This document shows, piece by piece, positions 35,931 to 46,712 of a stretch of DNA of 64,000 nucleotides. Below the pieces are notes generated by a model. The model had not been told where the DNA came from, did not search any database, and worked only from the letters and a program-made list of their open reading frames with translations. Position numbers and translations under genes: made by a program. This DNA is from Atkinsonella hypoxylon. Lineage: Eukaryota > Ascomycota > Sordariomycetes > Hypocreales > Clavicipitaceae. The first letter of the stretch is position 1. Each line of letters begins with the position of its first letter. The stretch is from positions 1-64,000 of the forward strand of contig JFHB01000042.1 in NCBI GenBank assembly GCA_000729835.1, read 5' to 3'.

Positions 35931-37808
35931 TCAGAATGCCTCTACACGAATAGACACATTCAAGCCATCGACACAATACCCCAACTGCTTCGGCCCATCC
36001 TTCAGTACAACCTCCCTCTTGATCCACCGCCCAGGTTTCCCATCCTCCGTTCCGTCCTCATCTCCCTCCGCACCACAAGCCTCTCCATCGCTGCTCTCCC
36101 CGTCCGCACCATCATATCCCGCCACAGGATCCCACTCCCCCGTCTCCCAAACCAACCGCGTCCTCAAAGGCGACAAGCCGAACAACTTGCCGGCGATGCC
36201 TTTGACAGAGTATATATCAAAAGACTTGGGTATCTTCCTGGTCCTCTTCTCGCCGCCACCGCTGCAGTGGAATCCCACCGTGACAAGCCGTGCCTCCAGA
36301 AAAGAGGGATTCATGTCGTTTCGACGGATGACGTCTGGCGCGCCGTACCTGTCGCATAGCTCTTTGTACCGCGGGTGCTGTGCCAGGATAGTTGACGCCG
36401 CGGATTCAGGTACAGAGGCGAGCTGGCCTGCGATGCGGGACAGGTAGAACAGCTCTGCGTTTGTCCGATCCCCCGCCGTGACGGCCGCGAAGTTGAGACT
36501 CTTCAGGTTCCCGAGGCGCCCTATCGTGAGCATGTGTGATTCCTCCGACGAAGCCTTGTCGTCGGTTCCAGCGTCGTAAACGGGGTTGTGGGAGAGGCGC
36601 AGGGCAGTTAGACCGGGGAGATGGATCGCCAGGGCGTCGACGAAGGACCAGGTCGTCACGTTGTTATACGAGAGGTCGAGGTAGTGCGTTAGGTGTGGAA
36701 ACACGGGCGCAGGTCGGCCTGGTTGCTGTATGGCCGTGATGTTGTTGCCCTTGAGGTGCAGATTGCGAAGACTCTTCAGAGCCGTGAGACTAGCGAGGTC
36801 GGAGAGCGCTGTAAACTCATTGAACTCCAGATTGATGGATACTAGGGTGGACGATAGACCGGCGTAGTCGACCTCCGGAAGACAGCCAAGCTGGTTCGAT
36901 CCAGCATTGAACGTAACAAGGCAGGGACATCGCGCCGCGAGAGCAACCAACTCCTCCCAGCCCAACAGCGTCTCCTCAAGCGACAGCTCCTCCACACCAG
37001 CAAACGCATCTCCAATCCTCCCCAGCGCCTCGTCTTCCAAAAGATTGCGAAACCGGTTCCCACTGCACGAAAAGTCAGCGAGACGAGGAAAAAAAAAAAA
37101 CCCCGTAACGCGGAAAGCCAATGCTCATACTTTATACTCAACCTCCGCAGACTCTTCAAGCCCGAGCAAATGTCCACAACCGGCCCGATCGTCTCAAACA
37201 GGTTTCTGCTCAAATCCAGATGCATCACACTGGGACACGACTCCGCCACCGACTCGTCCCCCGTCGCCGCGGCACCAATGCGCATGCCATCCACAATGAC
37301 GGTCCGCAGCTGCTTCACCTGCGCCAGCTTCTTCCATACCTTGTCGAAGCCAATCTCCTCAGCGACTTTGCTCCCCGAGATCCTGATCTGGGTCTCTGCC
37401 GAGCCACCTTTGTCGTGTGACGGGTCTGACAGATATTTGGCTCGCAGAGCGGATAGAAAGCTTTGGGGTTCGTCCCGCGGCCGTGTGGGGCGGACAAAGG
37501 ATGCAGCGGTGGGAGATTTGGAGAGGCCTGTGGTTGTTGCTGTTGTCAGATTTTGCTGAGCCAAAATGAAAAGTTTGATGCATTCATTGACAAGAGAAAA
37601 TAATAATGATATAGAGAAAAATCAATGAGAAAATACATGTGAAGTAGCGCACGCCCTTGTGCGAACCATCGTGTTTGCCGCGCGTTGCGTCGTCCCATTC
37701 TACGCCGAGCCAGGAACCAGTTGTGCCAGCGACTTCGCCTATGAAGCGGATTGTGCAGAGGGCGCCGCCGTAGGAGACCCGTTGGCCTACGTACGGTGTC
37801 TCGCTCAT
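35931..37808 (-). CDS. PAC2: Tubulin-folding cofactor E (TBCE / Pac2)
   Basis: Three exons, 37808-37637, 37527-37131 and 37062-35931, join in phase to give 566 residues. Residues 1-75 are a CAP-Gly domain: VGQRVSYGGALCTIRFIGEV, then GTTGSWLGVEWDD and GKHDGSHKGVRYFTC (the canonical GKNDG read here as GKHDG). Leucine-rich repeats follow (about 130-400) with units such as LHLDLSRNLFETIG, LSINGNRF and LDLSYNNVTTW. The C-terminal about 95 residues form the ubiquitin-like domain, with VTVGFHCSGGGEKRTRKIPKS and GKLFGLSPLRTRLV. The protein is a chaperone acting on alpha-tubulin in heterodimer assembly and disassembly in the cytosol. Domain order and length match the family. The intron after LSI contains a run of T on the coding strand. 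Confidence 0.94.
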
Positions 37809-38150
37809 GATGACGACTTGGCCGTAGTCACGGCAATAAACTCTGTAGTGACGAGCAGAGTTGTTTGAGTAAACTCGTCGTAGCCATGGCGGAGAACAGG
37901 ACAAGGCAACTGAATTCGGGGAAGCGGCCCCATTTTCATATCTGGTACTCCGTACTAGGCCGGCCTCCTCGTTTGCACAACGACAAGAGATAAAGACAAC
38001 TGCCACGAAAAAGAACGAGGACAGAAATCTTTGTGAAGTCAACTTTGATTATCCCATGCAAAACAGTACATACACAGTTCAAATTCTCCACTATATGCTG
38101 AACCCTTGCAAATATAGTCTCCCGCGCGGCACATTGCTTCAACCTCATTC
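37809..38150. other. Short intergenic region, TBCE promoter / MaoC 3' flank
   Basis: 340 bp. It holds one TACTCCGTA motif at 37946-37954 and no coding signal. Confidence 0.5.
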
Positions 38151-39237
38151 TCACAACTTGCTTGAAGCTCCGGTCGCAATTTTGATTAGAGCACGGCCAT
38201 TGCTCAAGCAAACCTTTCCACCAGAGACCTCGGTTGTAAATCGAATTTCCTCAAAGTCACCGCGCTTCTCGCCAGTGCGCCAAACACGGGTGATCAGTTT
38301 GTCACCAGGCTTCACGGGACTTGCGAAGCGAGCCTGGTATTCCCTGATGTTGGCGGGGTCACTGTTACCGAATTCCTTCAGGAGAAGATGGCAAGTGGTG
38401 TTCCATGAATACAGGCCGTGGACAATGGCACCGCCGAAACCCATCTTCTTGCCCGGCTCCGGGGTAGCATGAAGAGGGTTGTAGTCCCCGTTGAGGCGGT
38501 AGAGCAAAGCGGACTCTTGAGTGGTCTGATGCTCCAAGACAGCGTCAGGCTGCTTGCCCTTCGGAGGCGGGAAGTTCTGGGTGGCGGGACCCTTGGGCCC
38601 GTGCCAGTTACCCTGGCCGATGAAGAAGGAGCTTGAGGTGATGCGGGCATACACGTCGCCGTTGGTTGTATCAACAAGGTCGGTCTGAACGTCAAGGACG
38701 GTGCCGGGTCGGCCCTTGTCGTAAACGCCGAGGACCTTGCTCCGGGCCTCGAATTTTTTGCCTTCGGATGAGGTGGGTAGCTGCTTGAGGAACTCAATCT
38801 TGCGCTGGCCATCGACAACACGGGTGTAGTCGAACTCGGGGACGCCAGGGATCTTGTCAGCCTTGGAAGCGGCGTAGAAGTCGATCACATCTTGGTTGGT
38901 ACCCTTGAAGCCTGTTTGTTTATTCACAGACGACGTGGTCAGCGGGCAAACTAAATCGGCTTACACGGGAATTGAGAGGGAGTTGCTTCCGTACTGAGAA
39001 CGATAGGATAGGTAGGGAAGACGGCGAACTTGGGATGCAGCTCCTATGAAATTTGGTTAGTCATTATGATTCGACTTATTTAACCAGGTACCTGGATATG
39101 GCTTGGCTGTGTCATACGTAGAGGAAGTGAAGCTCGTCAGCAGTAACGCCGATGCTGTTAGCGAACAGCAGAGCGTCTCGCCTGCCCCATGAGACCTGCT
39201 GAGGGGGATACTCGAAACCAACGCCGGGGCCGGACAT
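38151..39237 (-). CDS. Peroxisomal MaoC-like (hydratase 2) hot-dog dehydratase
   Basis: Three exons, 39237-39118, 39043-38965 and 38911-38151, join in phase to give 319 residues. The start MSGPGVGFEYPPQQVSW begins the N-terminal hot-dog half. The C-terminal half carries YRLNGDYNPLHATPE, the hydratase-2 signature whose Asp and His are the catalytic pair, followed by GAIVHGLYSWNTTC. The protein ends SSKL, a strong PTS1 signal for import into peroxisomes. Related enzymes hydrate trans-2-enoyl-CoA to (R)-3-hydroxyacyl-CoA in fungal beta-oxidation. Here the domain stands alone rather than fused to Fox2 dehydrogenases, so the substrate is not certain. Intron 1 contains a palindromic AGGTACCT. The exon 2/3 junction is placed at CCGT|GTAAGC because it gives the correct phase. 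Confidence 0.9.
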
Positions 39238-39914
39238 GATGGCTATGTAGAGTGAGATGAATTGATCGGGAGAGGTCAAGCACTTTTAAACGCAGAAAAG
39301 GCGGTTACACGCCACAGAGTTCTGAATTGCGTCAACCTGCGTGGTTGGGGTAATAGCTCCTTCCTCTAGCCGAGGCATTTGAGCTGGACGCGCCACTCAG
39401 TCAGTTCAGTAAGTTAGTTATCAGTCATGAGTGCGAGCATGCATACTCCGCCCTCCGCCGGTGGAGCAAGTGACTTGTTCCACCCATCAATCCGTCAATC
39501 CGTAATGACATCTCTCTCCCCCCTTCTCTTCCACCGGAGCTTGAGGCGGCACTGGGATTTATTAGATCCAACCAAACGTTATTCGACCTCGCACCGCACC
39601 ACAGGCATCAACTGAGCCTTGGTTCTACATACCGATCGACATAATGCCGCCTTCCGACCGCCACTGTGAACTCATGTGTGCTCAGCTGATATCATTTGGC
39701 ATGCTGCTGCAGCATCTGTCGAGCTCAGGAAATTGCCTGGACACCACGCCATCGCGACCTCATCGGAATGAAACCCTGCGACATTTGACCATTATGCCAC
39801 CGCCCAAGCAGTGTTGCGACGAGCATTTGATGCCGAGCTCCTGATCACGCAATGGAAACAAAGCAGCTCGCTCACTTGACTATCCACGAATCTCGATACT
39901 CTTATCTCCCAAAA
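39238..39914. other. Intergenic region, MaoC promoter / OPT 3' flank
   Basis: About 680 bp between two minus-strand genes. Short ORFs at 39427 and 39644 have no family resemblance. No repeat or clear site. Confidence 0.5.
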
Positions 39915-42789
39915 CTACCAAGACTTGGGCCCAAACTTCTGTCCTTCCATAACACGACCCTGTATTGCCGTTCCCTGGGCATCCATCGTCGAGCTTACCA
40001 CATCATTTCCCCACCACCTAGGCGGCTCAATCCCTTGCATGAAAAGTGCAAAGAATATGAATAGTGTGGACAGTGCAAGGCCCAAATCCAACCCACAAGA
40101 TGTCAGGAAATTAAGACGGCTCCACCACCTAAAATGTCTCTTCTTGATCCAGTACTGGAAGATGAAGCCGACGATGCCCCATGAGAAGTAATTGAGTGGT
40201 GTGGCGGGAGGGATGGCGCCAGCGCCACCAAATATCAAGGGTGCCATGAGATACTGGAGCGGCGATTTTGGCCATCTCTTGGCGGCGAAGTAGACGATGA
40301 TGGGGAGCAGCGCTCCGAGGACGAAGAACAGGAAGAGGGACGAGTAGATACGGCCGGGGGAGAACATCCTGTCTGGTCCGATGAGGCCCCAAATGACAGA
40401 GGCTTGGTCTGTTAGAAAAATGGCCTCTCTTTCATAGTACGGCACTGACGCGACGAAAACCTACCTGCAAAGAATACTCTGCCGCCAGGACAAGTGAAAT
40501 GGTCGCGCTGGTGCTCATCACACACGTCGGGGATATGTGTGAGTGCAAGGTTAAGCGTTATGATCTGAATGAAACAAGAAAATGTAGTGGCTACGACTTG
40601 AGCCCAGAACATGGTTCGTGGAGGAATCTTCATATAATGGCCAAACTTCAAATCCGAAACAAAGCCGAGCGCTTGAGACCTGTGCATGGATCTATGAGCA
40701 TCATTGATTAAGGTAGGGGTTTCCACTCTACTTACATGGTCACATAGCCGAATGTCTTGAAGCTATCGAGGCCATGTTAGTTGTATACAGCACAAGACTT
40801 TATAAAGTCAAGCTTCAAACAAAACAGACTTACATCATGAGCGCTAGTGGTCTACCAGGTTGTATATAGCCATATATAAACTCCGTAAGCACGTTCAATC
40901 CAATACGGTTATTAGTGACGGCCTCGATAATGCCGATTGGAAGGGAGAAGCCAAATGCAAGGGCGATGGCAAGGAGAAACGCCCACCACGTAAGCTTGGT
41001 GGGATACGCCAGTACTGTGAAAAGGCCCATGGCCAGCATCTGTCACCCAGAATGTCAGCAGCGATCCTTCAAAGAAAACTTGATGACAGAATCACTGACC
41101 ACGGCAAATAGCCCCATGTACCACCAGTCTGGAGCCTCTCTGTACTTGCTCATCAATTTCATATGTATGTCTGGTTTCTCGCTGGAGCTGTTCTGATACT
41201 GCTTCCAGATTTGTTTGCGGTTATGCAAGTACGTATATACAATGAGAGAGGATATGGCGGCAAAAGAGAGACCATAAGACATGGCAAAGGTTGTGCTGCA
41301 ACAATAAGTAAAGTAGATCTATCAATCATGATTATGGTGGGGAAAAAAAAAATTTCAAGACACACACCTGATGAACAAAGGAGAGTAATTCTCGTACGCC
41401 TCTTCGTTCAGAGTGAGATCTGAATTGAGAATACGAGATATATTGTATGGCGCGCCAGTGTTGTCGTACGTGTTTGCATCGCTCATGGGCAAGAATTCGG
41501 CAAACCAAGCACCTGAGAAATGCAGTATAGAACAACCAGTCACATAGAACACAAGCACGCCAATCAAGGTGTTTGCAATGGCAAACCTAGCCACAAGTCA
41601 ACATGGGATGGGAGAGGGCGATTTATGTTGCATATTCCTACCATGGCGGGATCAGCGGTGACCCAACATAGCCTGCAATCTGCGTCCAGTCAAAGGTAAT
41701 GGGCAGCAGAGACAGCCCGGTTGTTCCACCAAAGAGCTGATTGACGACAGGATTCTGGGGAGCCAGCCAGGTCGCAAATGCAAAGACGCTCAAGAATTGA
41801 GCAAAAAATCCAGGGATGAAATAGTACACGAAGGAGGCAATAGTCACCAAGGTAAACCATCGATAGCGAGGCATGTTGCCTCCGAGAACCGATGGATCAC
41901 GAACCTCATTCTTTTCATACATGGTATTCATCATGGCGACAAAAACAAGATTCGCCGGCCATATCATGGACGCCGGATATACTACCCCACGTTGTCAATT
42001 CACAACTCATTCATTCTTGAACACGTCAATCCGACGGATTCTTGACTTGCCTAGAAACTTGCGCATTGTGCCTGCAATACCGTAGCCAATTGACTGGGTG
42101 GAAATGGTCAGGAGAAGCTGGAAGATCAGGCCGAAATTCTGCTTATAGAAAATGAGTTGAGCGAGGACGATATCGGTAGAGTAGGCGACAGAAAAGGATA
42201 CGCCAGCCATGATGGCAATGACGGAATGTTCCTTGATGTTGAAGGGGCCGGGATTCAAGCTCCATTTGATTCCGAAAGTTGTGAATGATTTGCTCGGCAT
42301 GACAAGAGCCCAACCATGACCCATGGGCCAGGCAATGATTTGGGCAACCAATGGCCCGATGGAAATGGATGGCTGCCTCAATGAAAACAGAGTATTCATG
42401 GAGGCACCAAGAACGACGAGGGCCATACCTATGGTCCAGGCACGGACGGTATTGCAAGGCAGATCTTGGTCATAATTCCTCACAGCTGCCCGGACTTCGG
42501 GATATGGCGAGTCCTCATCCTGGCGCCGTTTGAAAGCAGCTCCGTGTCCCATCTCAATAGACTCACCCGTCTCATGCTCGGCAAGATCGGGGTCCATGAG
42601 GAGCTCGTGCTCTGATGCCTGCTCGTCATCACTGCCCTCGGCCTCGTTCCATTCGAACAGGTGCTCTTTGAGGCTTTCGATGGACGGTGAGTGCTGGTGC
42701 GATAACGAGTGAGATGAGCTGGGACCAATTCCAGCGTCAAATCCCATGGCTTCCACGCTCGGCCGTGCCGAGGCATTTGTGACGTTCAT
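39915..42789 (-). CDS. OPT-family oligopeptide transporter
   Basis: Eight exons join in phase to give 809 residues: 42789-42051, 41981-41642, 41586-41368, 41295-41100, 41039-40834, 40762-40736 (27 nt), 40679-40465 and 40402-39915. The N-terminal 100 residues are acidic and cytosolic. About 14 hydrophobic segments follow. OPT signatures present are NPGPFNIKEH, YPASMIWPANLVF, LGLGF-like SQALGFVSDLKFGHYMKIPPR and the tail GIEPPRWWGND. The family moves small peptides and some metal-chelating peptides across the plasma membrane in symport with protons. The first intron (42050-41982) uses a GC donor, AG|GCAAGT. No usable GT donor nearby preserves VYPASMIWP, so GC-AG splicing is required. Substrate cannot be told from sequence. 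Confidence 0.94.
41982..42050 (-). other. GC-AG intron in the OPT transporter gene
   Basis: On the minus strand the donor reads TTTCTAG|GCAAGT and the acceptor GGGTAG|TATATCC. The 69-bp intron restores the conserved RKFLVYPASMIWP across the joint. The donor matches the usual strong consensus for GC-AG introns, AG|GCAAGT. Confidence 0.85.
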
Positions 42790-43481
42790 GACGACTTGGT
42801 ATATAATGAGCGGCGGAGATGGAAGCCGATATGGGTTGCGGTGTTGGTTGTAGTCTTGCTTACAGCATGGCTGGCTTCAAAGACGCGATTTCCTGGGGGA
42901 AGAACAGTGCGTGAGTCGATGCAGCGCTGACGAAATGGACCATGGACGCGATTTTGGTTGCAATCGACGTTGAACGAACAGCTGGACAGTCTATTCAGCT
43001 GTCTATTCAGCCGGCTGGGCTGCATTGAGGCGCACGGTGAGAGTGTAGTTAGTGCTGCAGTGCAGTGCTGCAGTGCAACGCAAGCTAACTAGTGGCTGGC
43101 TGTCAAAGCTGGTGGAGCATTTCGCCCGCGCCTGCTATCCTAGGTACCTAAATGGACTATGCAAGCTAGGTACCTAGGTACTCAGGGGCTCCACTCCACC
43201 TACAACTCCAGTAAGCTTCAACCTGTCGTCGATGCGCGCACACGGTTGTGGCGTCTGGTCAATCTGCACCTCACGTCCCATGTTTTACTTGTATTACTGC
43301 AAATCATGTCGATCTGAAATCATCAAGCTGAGACTGCTCCCGGCTTCATTCTCGCTACTTGTCTTTTGACGAGATCAAAATTCTCACTGGCCCGGCAGAC
43401 ATGCTCGTTTCGGAACTCCAGATAACGCAAACCATCTTTTCGCTTTCTCTGCTACCAGATATCTAACGACATGAGACCGTT
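42790..43481. other. Divergent promoter region, OPT / CEM1
   Basis: About 690 bp. It contains two copies of the palindrome AGGTACCT (43142-43149, 43168-43175), an imperfect TGCAGTGC repeat near 43052-43078, a repeated GTCTATTCAG near 42988-43010, and an overlapping upstream ORF at 43471. Confidence 0.55.
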
Positions 43482-43497
43482 ATGCGCCGCGTCGTAG
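43471..43497 (+). promoter_or_regulatory. Upstream ORF overlapping the CEM1 start codon
   Basis: An ATG at 43471 opens an eight-codon frame (MRPLCAAS) that ends at TAG 43495-43497 and overlaps the main ATG at 43482 in another frame. Leaky scanning would be needed for the main start to be used if the leader includes this ATG. Confidence 0.5.
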
Positions 43498-44994
43498 TTA
43501 CTGGCCTCGGAGCCGTCACTCCCCTGGGCGTTGGCGTTCGACACACGTGGTCGCGATTGCTTGCTAGCGAATCTGGCATAGCCAGTGTGGCCTCTCGTCA
43601 ACCCGAGTCACGATGGAAGGAGCTGACTAGCACTGTTGCGGGAGTCATTCCTGCGGGAGATGGTTCGGGTCAATGGAATCCAGCCGATCGGCTCTGTGCC
43701 TCAGACCAACGCCGCATGTCGACTTTTACCCAATACGCCATGGCGGCCAGTGACATGGCGTTGCAGGATGCGGGTTGGAAGCCCACCCAGCAGCCAGATC
43801 TGGAGGTCACAGGAGTCTGTCTAGGCAGTGGCATTGGCAATCTGGACGAGGTGTATGAGACCAGTCTATCTCATCATAGTGGTGTGAGTACAAAGTCATC
43901 CGTCATCCGTCATCCGTCATCAGCCATCAGCCATCAGCCATCAGCCATCACTCTCAGTCTCAGTCTCTTAGTAGCATCTGCGTTCGCATTCTCCTCTTCG
44001 TGTGCCCGACTCCACATTTATTTGCTGTTTTTCGGCGCTGACTTTGACTCTCCAGGGGTACAAGAAGGTATCGCCGTTGTTTGTTCCCAAGATCTTGATT
44101 AATCTAGCAGCCGGACACATTGCCATGAAATATGGCTTTGAAGGTCCCAATCATGCCGCCACTACTGCTTGCACGACAGGAGCGCACTCAATTGGCGATG
44201 CCTCAAGGTTTATCGCTATGGGCGATGCAGACGTCATGATTGCTGGAGCCTCCGAGGCTTGCATTCATCCTTTGACCTTTGCAGCATTTGGAAGAGCTCG
44301 TTCACTATCTACAGCCTTTAACCACGACCCACCAAGCAGCTGCCGGCCGTTTGATGCCCATCGTAATGGCTTTGTGGTCGCAGAGGGGGCGGCAGTCCTT
44401 GTCCTCGAAGAGTTTGAGCATGCCAAGGCCAGGGGAGCTCGCATCTATGCTGAAGTCAAGGGCTATGGCTTGAGTGGAGATGCATACCATATGACGGCAC
44501 CTAGGGAGGACGGCCGAGGTGCTTACCTGGCCATGAAGCGCGCGTTAAAGAAAGCGAATATCAAGCCTTCACAAGTTGACTACATCAACGCCCACGCGAC
44601 AGGCACACAAGTTGGAGATGTCGCAGAAGCAACTGCAATCCACCGATTGATGCTGGGAGAGGACGGCAAATCTTCTGAGTCGCAGGTGACTGTGAGTAGT
44701 ACCAAAGGATCAATTGGACATTTACTCGGGGCCGCGGGAGCCATTGAGGCCCTTTTTGCTATCCTCTCCATTCACGAGGTACGTAGTTCATCAGCGAATA
44801 TGTTGTGAAGCGCCATGATTGCTGATCAATCGTAGGGTGTTGTCCCAGCAACTCAAAACCTACACAAGCCCGACGTCGGCTTCGACTTCAACTTCGTGCC
44901 ACTCATTGCGCAGGACAGAAATGTGCGCGTTGCCATTTCAAATAGCTTTGGGTTCGGTGGAACAAATAGTAGCTTGGTCTTCTCATGTATCTGA
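43482..44994 (+). CDS. CEM1: Mitochondrial 3-oxoacyl-ACP synthase (KAS II/FabF type)
   Basis: Three exons, 43482-43883, 44056-44778 and 44836-44994, join in phase to give 427 residues. The enzyme condenses malonyl-ACP with a growing acyl-ACP in mitochondrial type II fatty acid synthesis, which supplies octanoate for lipoate. The active-site Cys lies in ATTACTTGAHSIG (Cys about 173). The two catalytic His are in INAHATGT (about 314) and SIGHLLGAAG (about 356), with Lys about 351 in SSTKGSIGH. The C-terminal NSFGFGGTNSSLVF is typical. The N-terminus MRRVVVTGLGAVTPLG begins at the first beta strand with no long presequence, as in yeast Cem1. Intron 1 carries short tandem repeats. The end is TGA at 44992. 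Confidence 0.95.
43899..43970 (+). repeat. Short tandem repeats within CEM1 intron 1
   Basis: Three adjoining arrays: CATCCGT units, then CATCAGC units, then CTCAGT units. They make up much of the 172-bp intron, which is the longest of this gene. Confidence 0.75.
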
Positions 44995-45445
44995 GTTGGA
45001 TTGGGTGTACGATAAGTGGACTTGTATACTTAACGGGGTAGGGGGAAAGAGACGATATGCTTAAAAGTATGCCCTTGTGGCGGGCTCCAGACGTAAATGA
45101 GAGAATTAGCTATTTAATCACTCATAGACTTGTACTGAAAGATGCCCCAATGAGCATAATCAACTAGCTAAAAATTGTGTTCCTACCCAAGATGTCTTCA
45201 AAGAGTCAATGACGCTGGCGCTGGTGGTCGTCCATCGGTGCACGGACCACCTAGGAAGCCACTGGCCTGTCAAGCAATTTCGCTGACGCGCTTCATATAC
45301 TAAAAAAAAAAAAAAACAAAAAGACGAGCCTGCCAGACCATCTGTAATTTTAGCTTCAACTCGAGCTTTAGAAAATACGCCCCATCTCAGATTTTGGACA
45401 ATCGCTTTCACCATTCATCAAGTCATCTAGACCTCGAATCCAGAT
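44995..45445. other. Intergenic region, CEM1 / CBP3
   Basis: 450 bp between two plus-strand genes, with an A tract of about 14 nt near 45302-45315. No other feature. Confidence 0.5.
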
Positions 45446-46444
45446 ATGGCGTGCGAGTCCTGCCGATCACAAGCACGTACGCTCATGAGGATGACCGTTC
45501 GAGCATCGTCGTCGTCCCGAGTCGCAGCCCCTGCGCGGACGCTGAACTTGCAGCCATCAGCCAGCTCGTCACGCAAAGTACCGATACGATGGTTCAGCAA
45601 GACGGCTCAAAGAAAGATTCTCGGCATGGGCACCTCATTGGGCGAGTCGTACCGCGTGCTAGGGGCGTCTGAGAAGCTATACAAGGTGTGCGGCATGCCG
45701 GCCGACTATCACATCTCCGAGACGGCTCGCAAGAACGACCAGGTGGCAAAGATGGAAGACGGCGAGGAGCTAGGCGATCCTGTAGACAAGGAAAATGTCT
45801 GGCACAAAGGTGGCGAGAAAACCCTCCAAACCCCCTCCCCTCTCTCTCTCTCTCTCTCTCTCTCTGGGTGACGTGAAAAAAAAGGGAAACTAACCAACTT
45901 GCCTGCGCACAAAACAGCCTTCGGTCTGAATCCCAGCTTCAGCACCTGGTCGCACGTCACCATGCTGCACTTGTACCTGCTCAACGCGCGCGTGCGCTGC
46001 CTCGAGCGCGAGACGTACCGCAACTGGCAGCAGCAGCTCATCGACCACTTCTTCTTCGACTGCGAGAAGAAGATGCACCTCGACCACAACATCACGTCGT
46101 CGGCGCTGCGACAGCGGTACCTGAAGGATATCTTTGTCCAGTGGCGCGGCCTGCTTCTCGCGTACGACGAGGGCCTGATCAAGGGGGACGCGATCCTCGC
46201 CAGCGCGGTCTGGAGGAATCTGTTCAAGGGCTCGCCGCACGTTGACCCGCGGGCGTTGTGCGCCGTCGTCGGCTGGATGAGGAGCTGCTTGGCCGCGCTG
46301 GAGGCTGTGTCCGATATGGACTTTCCGCAGAAGGCGCCTGAGATTCTGGGGCGGCCTGTTGAGGCCTTTTGGACGAGCTTGGAGGGGCCGTTTGAGAAGG
46401 CGCTTGCGGGGGAGACGAGGGCTTCGCTGGACGGGAAGGCTTGA
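45446..46444 (+). CDS. CBP3: Ubiquinol-cytochrome c chaperone CBP3
   Basis: Two exons, 45446-45809 and 45918-46444, join in phase to give 296 residues. Cbp3, with Cbp6, binds mitochondrial ribosomes and newly made cytochrome b to start assembly of complex III. The N-terminal about 55 residues are basic and Ser-rich (SQARTLMRMTVRASSSSRV and onward), as expected for a mitochondrial presequence. The chaperone domain spans about residues 115-285, from VWHKAFGLNPSFSTWSHVTM through LNARVRCLERETYRNWQQQL, HFFFDCEKKM and FVQWRGLLLAYDEG. The donor GTGGCG is weak but is the only choice that joins VWHK to AFGLNPSF in phase. The intron contains a (CT) tract near 45840-45865. Confidence 0.92.
45838..45865 (+). 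repeat. CT dinucleotide repeat in CBP3 intron
   Basis: About 12 CT units inside the intron, upstream of the acceptor; this extends the polypyrimidine tract. Confidence 0.75.
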
Positions 46445-46712
46445 TTCCTCGGTCCCGGTGAATGTTGATTGAGCCCATGCGTCTGGCTGTAGGGGAGATG
46501 GGAATAGGTAGCCATGGCTCGACTCGATGTACGGAGTGCACATGTGTAGCATCATTAAGACGGTGGACGATTGGAAAGGGCCCGAAGCACGTATATTAGA
46601 GGATATCCTACCGTACTGTGCATCTAGCATAGTTTTCATCACTATAAATACAAAAACCGCCAACTCCAAGACTCGATCACGATTCGTTCTGAAAACCCCC
46701 CACTCAATTCAA

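Noticed and set aside
45890..46669. 259- and 268-codon minus-strand frames over 45709-46669
   Set aside because: Antisense to CBP3; Arg/Pro/Ser-rich shadow frames typical of GC-rich coding DNA.
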